Assembly (NCBI RefSeq): GCF_905171765.1
Contig: NC_053398.1
Location: forward strand, 43,678,323-43,742,322
From: Bufo bufo
Taxonomy: Eukaryota; Chordata; Amphibia; Anura; Bufonidae
Length of the DNA: 64,000 nt
Direction: 5' to 3'
Position 1 is the first letter of the stretch. The number at the start of each line of letters is the position of its first letter. The position numbers and the translations under genes are program-made. Positions 13,201 to 25,200 of the stretch are shown here, one piece after another. The notes under the pieces were generated by a model. It worked only from the letters and a program-made list of their open reading frames with translations. It was not told the origin of the DNA and ran no database searches.

Positions 13201-16200
13201 AAAGTTGTGATGTAGACTCGTTATCTGCAGAACTACTCATGTATGACAACAGAAAATAATCCAAAATCATGGTGATAGCTTCCCTTTAAGGCACTCTCCC
13301 CAGTGGGAGCATGCTTGAGCTGTAGGTTTCTAGTGTCTAGTATTCCAACAAAGGTTTTATATTCTGTCTGACTACTTGTGTACAGAACTCCTGCTTGACA
13401 ACCAATTCTGACTTCTAGATACTAGCCTTGACCTTAGCATGTGTTTCAGGTTGCCCTACTGCCACCTGCCCAGACCTCGGACTTGACACTCAAATATGCT
13501 TGTATGCTGCCTGCCCTGACTTTATCCTGTCCCAGACTATGCATATTGGCTGACCGCTAGGTGCTTTGCACCAGTGTCTCTGTCCCCAATAGGTCTGCTG
13601 CCAACCACACCAGTGCGATCTCAAGAGGTAGAGACCTGGTAGCTTTCCAGCAGTGAAGTCTAGATTCCTGTACAGGGTTAAAGGTTAAATACAGGGCACT
13701 GCCAGGATAACGCCCTTAGGGTTAGCCCAAAACCAAACCGGTTGTTTGGTACAGTGGGCACACACCCACTGCCCTTAACAATGGACCTATATTTTGTTCA
13801 TCCTTATGAAATATGTAACTGCAGATGTCTTGCTTTGTATCATACTTGTACTTGCTAGAAATAATTCTTACACCTTGTATTCTGCAATTTCCTCCCATTC
13901 AGGAATCAGTATGTGGTCTTTGTGGAAACTATAATGGAAACATGAATGATGACTTTGAAACAAGAAGCAAATATGTGGCTTCTACTCAGCTTGAGTTCAT
14001 AAACTCATGGAAAGATAGACCAACATGCATGGATGTCAACGCTGTCGTAGATCCCTGTGGACAAAATCCACAACGGAAGAGCTGGGGTGAAAAGAGTTGT
14101 CAAGTTCTGAAGTCTAAACCTTTTGAGGCCTGCAATAAAGTGGTAAGGAAGGGGAGAGGGGGCAAAAACTTAGGCTGCTTTCAAAATGCAATATACTTTG
14201 GAGGTATACTTTGGAATTATTTCCAGAAATATACAACTGTATAGGCAGACGACACTAATTTACACATAAGAAGAAAGGGTATATAGATGTATATCAGCCC
14301 AGGGTTTTCTTTTGGCCTACATCGAATGATTGGGGCCTATACATAAATTTCCCAGTGTGTTGGCAAACGGACACTGAAAATGCAGTATGAAAGCAAAAAT
14401 GTTCAGCTCAGGACAATGGTGGAATTAGTTGAATGTTCGTTGTATTTACAGCATACTCTTTTATTTTCAGGTGAATCATCAAAAATACTTTCAGGCTTGT
14501 CTAAATGATGCTTGTGCATGTGACACAGGAGGAGACTGTGAATGCCTTTGTGAAGCTGTCCAAGCCTATGCTGCAGCATGTCTTAGTGCTGGAATTTGTG
14601 TTGACTGGAGAACACCAGATTTTTGCCGTAAGTTCACAATTACCTTTACTTGATAGGGTGGTCAAGTTGTTAAAGGGGTTTTCCGGGTTCATTGTACTTA
14701 CTAATGGTCTATCCTTAGGGACAACCACAATTTCCAACCATCAATTGTCAGACATCCTGTATTGTACACATGATTGAAAACTGAGTATAATTGTAAAGTA
14801 AGTAAGGGAAGTCAAAATAAAAAAAAAAAAATGCAAAGAGCAACACTAAATTTGTAGTAAATCAATTTTTTTTTTAAAAGAAAAAAATACTGAATTAAAT
14901 AAAGATAGATCAATACACCGATCGATAGATATTAGATAGATAGATAGAACGGATAGATATTATCAGGAACGGGCATTCATAAGAACACTCGTTCCCGATT
15001 ATTAGCTTGATCAGCCAAAGAACAAGCAAATGTAATACCGCTTAAGATAACATATTATGATGGTCTCTGCCTATTTCTCTGAACGACTGCATTGCCAAGG
15101 GAGCTTCAAAACCAGTTAGATGCATATTAAATTGAGTTATTTTTAATAAGTATATTGTTAAAGGGATTTTTTAACCGAGTCATGACCTACCATGAGTATC
15201 TGATCTGTGGGTGTCCAAAATCCAGGACTCCAGCTGATCAGCTATTTGAGAAGGCACTGGCGCTAGCAGTAGCACAGCTTTCTTCTCTCAGCAAACTAAA
15301 CACATCTCTTAACATGCACTTCTACGGGGCTGAGCTGCGCCTAGGTCATGTGACAGATGAACGTGATGTCACATGCACTAGTCAAAGCTGTATAAGGGAT
15401 GCAGCGCTACTGCGAGCAACGGTGCCTTCTCAAAAAGCTCTTTGGTGAGGTTCTTGGTTTGGACTAATCAGATGCTGATGACCTATCCGGAGGACAGGTC
15501 ATCAGTTAAAACAAAATCCCGGAAAACCCCTACTAAGACCATAACAATATTTATCAATGTTACTGGGATATGCTGTGCCAAGTGCTAAATGTCTTTTCAT
15601 GACTTTGAGAATGGCTGTCATCATTAGTTGATAAAACGCTGCAACGGTTGAACAGCCCATAGTTACTTATGGAAGCCGACTGCTGCCGTTGTTTGTGCTG
15701 ATCTGAGTTTCCACCTTCTTGTTTAGCCGTTTACTGTGACTATGAAAACACACATATTAACACTGGGAATGGAAATGGAAATGAAATTAGTCCAGACATA
15801 AATTGCACATGGCACTACCAGCCTTGCCAGTGTCCATTTACTCCTCAGAACTATCCTCATCAAAATAATGAAGGTAATGTATCCGAACGGCAGGTAAACT
15901 GTTTACAGTGTCTTTCAATGGGTCAAATTCCCTAACCGCAATCATTATTTCATATTAAGTTCACTGCTTACTGAATACTCATTTTATCATATGACTAAGT
16001 CATATGGAAATATAGTACCAAGTCAATATATTTACTTGTTATATAGTTATAGTATATGTTTCCATTCTTGCTGTCAAGACAGGTCTATTTTACTCTATGT
16101 CCTGTCCGAAGCTGTTCTTTACAGTCTGCATTGTATTCATCTAGCTGCTCTAAGCAATTGGAATTATATTCTTTTCAAGAACTGACATTAAAGAGTTTTT

Positions 16201-19200
16201 CACAACCTAATAAAAATATAGAAAAATACTAATATATGTGGTAATGCCCCAAGTATCAGATTTTTTATCATCTTGCCCATATCTGTAATGCACCTTTGTT
16301 TTAATGCTTCTATGGCTTGCAGTGGGTGGGATTACCATGTAAAGGACTACAGTTCACAACAAGATTTCTCCCCTTCTAACGAACACTGCATTTTTAACAG
16401 CTGCCTGCAGGCACACATATTAGAAGGTGTAAGATATTACTGTAATGATTCACTGCCCTGACACACAATGTAGGTCTGCTAGTGAGAAAGTGTTCTGCTG
16501 CCTAGCATGAGACGTACGATCCCTCTAGAGACATGGAGAAAGGACAGCCAGGGAGCAGTGGAGAAAAAAAGCATGTAGATGTGTCATATCCTGTACATTA
16601 GGGAGGGAGAGAGGTGGGATACCCACCTCTTTGGAGTACAGGAGATCACACAAGCAGAGGATGCTGTTTTTGAAGCCAAAACCAGGCATGTATTCAAAAA
16701 GATACATGTGCCCTTTGCTTGTCACCCATTCCTGGCTTTTGCTTGGAAACCGAGGAATCACTGACAGGTGAAGTAAATAACACAAATTATCTCATGACAA
16801 TGGCCCATGTCAAGGGTTGAAATTTATTAGGCAGCAAGTGAAGAGTCAGTTCTTGAAGTTGATATGCTGGAAGTAGGTAAAATGGGCAAGAGGAAGAATT
16901 TAAATGACTTTGAGAAGGGTCTCATTCCGTTGGCTAGACGACTGGGTCAGAGCTTCTACAAAATGACAAGTCTTGTGGGGTGTGCCCTCTATGCAATGCT
17001 TTGTACACTACCACTAAGTAAGGACCACTGTGAAGCAACAGGGTCATGGGTGACCAAAGTTTATTAATGCATGTATGATCCATGAAGGCTCCACCTTGCA
17101 ACTTACAGGACGTAAAGGATCTGCTGGTAATGTCTGAGTGGAAGATATTACATAACACCTCAGGGCTATTATGGAGTCCATGTCTTAATTGTGACCTACA
17201 CAATATTAGGCAGTTAGTTTAAATGTTATGGCTGATCGATGTCTATGTATATCACTTAAAGAGTAACTACACTTTTTTCAAACTTTTGATAATGTCATAG
17301 GGAATCGCTAGAATGAGGAGTCAGAAGGGCTCAGCCAAGCACTGCTTCCCCCTCGCTGCTGAGAACAAGACTGCAGATGGTCTTATAGACTTTCTATTAA
17401 AACCATCTTCAGTCTTGTGCTCAGCAGCGAGGAGAAGCAGCGCTCAGCGGACAGCTTCTGACTACTAGTTCCAGCGATTGGCGGGAGTCTCAGCGGTGAC
17501 CCCTGCTGATCAACACTTTTGAAAACTTTCAAAAAAGTTTAGCTACTCTTTAAAGGGGTTTTGCCACCAGTGACCTCCCTATCAAACTGTTTTCATGCAT
17601 ACATTGCTGTGGTCCGCCTGATTAAAACAATGATATTCATTATACTTTTTCTTAATATGCAAATTAGGCCTTAGTTGCAATGAGGGCATCACCATTGCTC
17701 TTTTGCGGGCTGCCATCTTTTTTCTCAAGTCCAGCGAGGCACAGGTAAGCCGGCTCGCTCCCGGTGACCGCATTTGTTTTCAGACCGGCTCGCGCACAGG
17801 CACAGGTAAGGGCTTACCTGTGCCTCGCCAGACTTGTAATAAAAGATGGCAGCCCGCATATGTTCGCGGCCGAACAATGCAAACTGGCCATCACTGGTAT
17901 CAAGAGCAACGCGATGCAGTTGTTGCACCAAGGGCCTAATTTGCATATTATGAAAAAGTATCTTAACTCAGTAACAAAATCTCAGATCAACCATAGGAAA
18001 AACACATTTTAATCAGGTGAACCACAGCTAAGTGTTTTGCAAACAGAGAGGTTGCTGGTGACAGATTCCCTTTAAAGTAGTCATTAATACTATTTTTTTA
18101 AATAATATATCCCTTACAGCCATCACAACATATGAGACAGCGTCAACAGTATGTAATAATGTAATTCTAAAATACATTTCTCTAATACAGGATGCTACCA
18201 ATGCGGCCATGACAAGTACTATGATCCAGTCAAAAAGACATGCGTCCCTTGTAGTAAGTTTGGTTTTTTATCTGTTAACGTGACATCTATTCATTCGCTC
18301 TCATTTTTTGCTGGGGAGCAGGTTCTAAATAATTTTGGGTTCTTGAAATGGTTGTACAGTTATGGTACACATTTTAGGGTATTTTTGTAACGCAGACCAT
18401 GTTGGGTATTATTTCATGAAGATAGCCACCCGTTCATTTTTACATTTTGTTAATTCTTTTGTTCTTATTTTAAAGAACCAGCACAGTACATGTGTAAGTG
18501 ATAAAAACAACTTTTTGACATATTTTAGAACAAAAAGTTCTAATAGTGACCACTACTGCAACAGTGGTGGAAAAACTGCCATCACCCAAACAAACACGAC
18601 TTTGTAAAAGGTAACTATGCATATAACGCTTTAGTAACCTTCGTTTAATTTTTTATTTGCAGCTGAACCATCAACTACAACATCAGTGCCAAGCACAGCG
18701 CCTACATCAACCCCAACTTCAACATCAAGCACAGTTCCAGGTTTGTGCACTCGCTTATCATTTACCTAATTCTTCAATGATTGTCAATTTGTATACTGGT
18801 AATTCAGCAACCAAATAGTTAGGTGGTCCATGTTGTCTACTCTTTATTAAAGTGTGGAAAGAGCTAAATAATGTATTTGACCACTTGTACTAATAGCATA
18901 CTTGCCAGCTTTTATAAATGCCTATCTGGGAAGCCTGAGAGGGTGGCAGGCTTCACATGCCAGTGAAGTTTTTCAGAACACATCCCTTTTAGCGAGAAGT
19001 GCAAGCGCTGATGGATGAACACATCTATCGGCACTCATTTGCCCTGGCCTGATGACCGATGAAAACGTTGAATGTGGGAGGAACGATTGTCACTGAGAAA
19101 TAAGTTATAATGTACTCACCATTATCATTTTCTTCTACCTGGATGCTGCTGCTTGCCTCCAAACCCTTTTGGGCCTTTGTGTGGACTATTCCACATTATG

Positions 19201-22200
19201 CTGCTCTGGGTGAAACATCTCTGCAGTTTAGTCCATACGCAGGCTCAAGGGTGGTTGGAAATGAGGGAGAGCACAGGACAGAAGCAACATTTTAGGCCGA
19301 GATGCAGTACATTTTTTCTATTTTATTTACTTTTTATAGTTTTACATTCTTTCACAAGTATATTACTTACAGCTATAGTTGTACTTTAACTCTTAATTAT
19401 GAATACCAATAGGTAAAAGCAAAGAATTAAGTTCAAATTACCAAATATTGCCAAGTGTGTGCTTTTTGTCTTGAAAAAAGTGCAGTAAATCAGTGTTCCT
19501 CAACTCTGGTCTTCAGAGCTCACTTATCAGTCATGTTTTCAGTATTTACTTAGTATGGAGCAGGTGATATACAGTAATAAGTGTCAATGGATCAGGACTT
19601 ACCACAGGTATTCATTCTGTGGGATAGTCTCAAATCATGCTGAGTTGAGGAACAATGCATGAATGAACTAGGCTTTTAGGATACAGCTTGGGAATACAAT
19701 GCAGGTAAGGACCTTTCAAGAAAGAGCTGTCCTGGATCCAGTCTCACGAAGGTAAGGTGGAAGACACTATGACTGTCTCTGGTCTTAGTTTTGCCAATAC
19801 TGCCATGTCCAGTATCGACACTGAGATGAACATGGCTAGCAGAGAAAGAACAGAAAACAGAAGAGAAACCGTGTCAAGGTAATTAGGAGAGAAGAAGGAT
19901 CACATTTTCCATAGCATTAATATTACACATTGCAAGTCACAAACGTTGGTATTTTCTCCTCCTCCTTTCTCCAGCCGACTCAGCAGTGTGGTAAATAAAG
20001 GAAGGCGGCGCTCGGAAGCATCCAGTTTGAGTATGCTGCTTTTTATACTGATGTGGACCGTGCTGGTATAATCTGGAGATTATATATAGGAGATACCAAG
20101 GTTATACCAGCATGGTCCATATCACTATATACAGGAGATGTATAACTAATACCAGCTGTACATATATAAATATATACAGGAGATGTCCAGGTTATACCAG
20201 CATGGTCCATATCACTACATAAACGAAGATGTATAAGTTATACATCTCCTATAAATAGTGATATGGACCATGCTGGTATAACCTGGGAATCCATCTCCTG
20301 TATATAATTATATATGTATAGCTGGTAAAAGTTATACATCTCCTGTATATAGTGATATGGACCATGCTGGTATAACCTGGGCACCTCCTGTATATAATTA
20401 TATATTTACAGCTGGTATAAGTTATACATCTTTTTGTAGATAGTGATATGGACCATGCTGGTATAACCTGGGCACCTCCTGTATATAATTATATAATTAC
20501 AGCTGGTATAAGTTATACATCTTCTTTTATATAGTGATATGGACCATGCTGGTATAACCCGGGCATCTCCTGTATTATTCTATAATAATAATAAGCATTT
20601 TTTTCTAAATTGTACTAAAGAAGGGAAAGAGGGATGAGCGAAAACTATGGGGGGATGGGGGGAGTGGTTAGTAACTACTGGCTTTAGGGGTAGGGTAAAG
20701 GGGTGGCTCTTAGACCAGTCATAGTGGATGTTTATTCTTTAAAGAGGACCTGTCCCCTCTCCTGACATGTCTGTTTCAGCAACTATTTGCATTCCCCATG
20801 TAATAACAATTCTGAAGCATTTATTCTTATGACTCTATGAATGAATGTACAGCTGGGTGTTACCAGTAGGGAGTGTCTATCACTTGCAGTATTGATTGGC
20901 CAGAATCAGATTGTGTAGGGACACACCCCCAACTGGTAATACCCAGTTGTACCTTTATTCATAAACTCCGAGCAGAAATAAAAGAGGAACAGCACAACAT
21001 AGTCATAAGAATAAATACCCCAGAATAGCCATTTCACATGGAGTGCAATTTACTAAAATAGACAGGTGACAGGTCCTCTTTAAAGTAAGGGTGAGAACGG
21101 TTCTCCCAGCTGATTAGTTCTTCAAGACGATATATCTGTTGAGCTTTGTTCAACAGTTCTTCAAAGACGGTAATCAACTAAGGGGACTTAGATGTTTGGC
21201 TGAAGATTAGTACAAAAGCTAATAGGCTGTATTTGGAGGGTCAAAATGCTTTGAGGGGCTAGAAAGAAGAACTCCATCCACTTACTTACTTTCTGTTAGT
21301 CAAGTTGAGGTGGTCACTCACTGGTTCTGTATTTTATGTGCTTCTCCTTGGAACAGTATGCATCTAGAGAAGCCAACCAAATGAGCGAGAACAAGCTTGA
21401 TATTTGTTTTTGAATAAGTTATTTTTAATTGCTTTTCCCAAGAGAGAAGGGGAAGATTGTTTCTTATTAGAGGATTGGAAATCAGTTTGCAGTGTGTCTC
21501 AGAAAGTAGGTTAGGGACTGGTTGAGAAACTTTTTGTTTTGTTTTAAGCCATGTTACATTCCTCTTGGGATTAAATTCTTCTACCAATGTCTTAGACATT
21601 AGGCTAGGATTTCCTGAAGGCTGTTAGGGAACAGAACAGCGTGTCTGAGCTCTCTGGCTCTCCGCCAGATTTAGCCTACTTAATTTTAAAGTTTGATCAT
21701 TTGAAACGTTAAAGGGGTCTTCTGAGAGTTTTTTTTACTGATGACCTATCGTCTGAATAGGTCATCAGTATCTGATCGGTGGGGGTCCGACATCTGGGAC
21801 CTATGCCGATCAGTTGTTTAAGAAGGCAGTGGGGCACCGTTACGTTCATCAGTCATATGGCCTAGGTGCAGCTCAGCCTCATTGAAGTGAATGGGGCTGA
21901 GCTGCAATACCAAGCACAGCCACTATACAATGTACGGCGCTGTGCTTGGTGAGCAGAGAGAAGGCCGCGGTACTACTCTGAACACTGCTGCCTTCTCAAA
22001 CAGCTGATCGTGGGGGTCCCGGGTGTCTGCTTGAGAAAGACTCTGCATAGTCAAAACGTCGCACAGTTGGTGAATAAAATTCACATTTTTGAAGACAGTG
22101 AGTGCTGCGGTCATCTATTCACTTCAAAGTTTGGCAGGAGCCCGTCAGGCTTGAGCTCAACACCGCTGGCACTGCCACCATAGGAAACAATCTTGGTGAA

Positions 22201-25200
22201 GATTTGTGAGTAGTGCTGTCTACCTTATCACTATAAAGGTCCCGGGTGTCAGACACCCACCAATCAGGTACTGATGACCTATCCAGAGGATAGGTCATCA
22301 GTAAAAAAAAAGCCTCGGAAACCCCCATTATTAATTTTGGGGAAGGCCTTCCTATCCTAAAACTGTGAGTAAAATTAGAAGGTTATCAGGGAATACTACA
22401 GAGAAGTGGATAGAAGAACTAATCTCTAAGCCTTCAATGTCAGGGTCTTGCCTAGTACAACGCAGAACAGGTAGTGACCTTTCCATTATGCCCTATTACT
22501 CCACTCCTTGTTTTGGTTCACAATCACTGATGGAAATTACTGAACACACACTGACCAAATCACTGACGTGTGAACAGGCCTAACTGCTGCAAAGCAATAG
22601 ATATTTCCCTAATTTAAGCAGAAAGGTGATGATTCAAATGCCTGTTTAAAGAATAAAGAGCCTTTTAGAAGAGGAGTAACTAGAGGGGTAAAAGGATATT
22701 ACAAAAGTTTTCATAATAAAGGATAGGTAGACCGCTGTGACCTGTTTTCCCATTGGGGATTGTAATATTATAACCTAAATTTGCACAGCTTCTCCGTCCC
22801 TATCAGATGCTTGTTGGGGTCTGGGAACCTTCTTAAATTCAATGCCCAGGTTAGTTCTCCGGTGAACATTTCACTGGATTCTGGATTCTACAGATCACCA
22901 CCGGATCCCTATTGACTATAATGAGATCGGCGGTGATCCAGTCACTTTCCAGCACAAATGCTGGGTTTTGGCTGGAACATTTTAGCGCTAGTGTGAAACT
23001 AGCCTTAGTAAAACCATAATGAGACAGTATTCAAAAGTATAATGCAAACATCTGTGTATACTGACACACCTGACAAGAAAATGTGTTAGATACCATAAAT
23101 TTGATTGCACTGGCCAAACTAAGGAAGCGGACTGTGTCAGTGAAAGTTTTCAAGAGACACTCATGTAAGTCTTGTGGAGGAGAGACTGAGCAAACACTGG
23201 TCTTCAATGACTTGGTTCTCCTGGAGGCCTCAAGATTTCCAGCAGGATGATCTGGGAGATTGTGTTATATCTTAATACAACTGCTGTCATCAGGGTCCCG
23301 GGGAGGTCAGTAAGCGAGACCATGGCTTGGACACCATATTTCTTGCTACAACCTAGATGATCAGGCTGCAAAGGGAATGCCTCAGAATGTGCACTTTTGT
23401 CTTTTAAGGACCGTTTGTATTAAACACTACTGGATAATCTCTAAAATTAGTGAGGATGGAGCAGGATTAATGTCAATTAAAGCATAACTCTTAAGATGCG
23501 CATCCTACCTCATTGGCACTAGACCACATTTCCCCTCTCCACCTTCATTCTTCACAAACATATAAATATTGAGACAGCAATTAGTGCATTTCAGTTGGTG
23601 AAAAGGGGAGGGATATTAATGACTAAGGAGCAGAACGAAAAAGAGGGGTTCATAATGGGAAAGACATGAATACAGAATTGGCCCTATTCAAAATTCATTT
23701 ATTGGGCTCCTTAGTTTCTCATTACACCCCTGCATATATAAAAGGTAAGATGAGTGCATGTTAAATATATATTTTGTTGCCCTCAACATAATCATTGTGA
23801 TGCAACAATTTATCTGTACGACATACAATAGGTAAGTATACTAAATTTCCAAAACAAATGATTTTGTGATCATACCCCTGCACTTACAGTATCATTTGCA
23901 GTTTGGTCACAGAATCTAAAGCTCTGACTCCATTGTGCAAAAATGGATTATACAACTGATACTAGAGGTAAGAACATCTGATGTGAATTCATCTACAAAT
24001 ACTACATATACAGACATATACAAAATAAAGGAGATATATACCTGACATTCTATAACAAAACAAAAACTCTACCAGGTAAGTAAACTGAAGGCATCCAAAT
24101 CAAAACCCCACAGAACATTTGCTGATATCCTTCTAAGGTTGTTTTAGGACATAAAAACACAACTGTCAAGTTTCCACATTTCAACAAGATTTTCTTTTCT
24201 TTTAGCAACACCAGAAAAATCAACAAAAACACAACAAACATCTTCAACCTCTACATCTACTTCCTCAACAACAAGTTCAACTACCACCTCTCACTCACCA
24301 TCAACAATACATGTAACTCCTACAACAACTTCAACTACTATTACTTACATACCAAGAACAACACCTACACCTTCAATACCCCCAACAACTTCAACTACCA
24401 CTACTCACTCACCTTCTTCATCTCCTACACCGATCACTAAACCTCCTAGCACTACAAGTACAGCCACCACCCACATAACCTCCACACCCTCAACTACTGT
24501 AACTTATATACCAGGAACATCACCTACTATACCTCCGACACCCCCTACACCTCCAACATCCCCTACACCTTCAACACCCCCAACAACTTTAACTACCACT
24601 ACTCACTTACCTTCTTCATCTCCTACACCGATCACTAAACCTCCTAGCACTACAAGTACAGCCACCACCCACATACCCTCCACACCCTCAACTACCGTTA
24701 CTTATATACCAGGAACATCACCTACTATACCTCCGACACCCCCTACACCTCCGACATCCCCTACACCTTCAACACCCCCAACAACTTTAACTACCACTAC
24801 TCACTCACCTTCTTCATCTCCTACACCTACCACTAAAACTCCTAGCACTACAAGTACAACCACCACCTACATCCCCCCTACAACATCAACTACCATTACT
24901 CACTCACCACCAATACCTGTAACCCCTACTACCATTACTACACATTCAACTTCTACATCTACACTTGTTCATATTAAAACACCATCATCAACTACACTGG
25001 TTTCTGAAGCTCAGAAACACACATCTACAACAGGTGAGTTTTTCAGTGTGTGTATTTTTTCTGTTCGGTTTAAACCAGACAATTGAGTAAATTATAATTC
25101 CTTATGCAGTAAAATATAGTTCCTTTTAAGTTGTTTTGTACCAAAGGGACTTTAGGTTTTTCACAACGTATTTGAATAAAGCATTAAGTAGTTTTACCAG

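Noticed and set aside
21318..21599. 93-codon minus-strand open frame
   Set aside because: Composition is plausible for protein, but I recognise no family, see no splice sites consistent with an exon, and it is in repeat-rich intron sequence.
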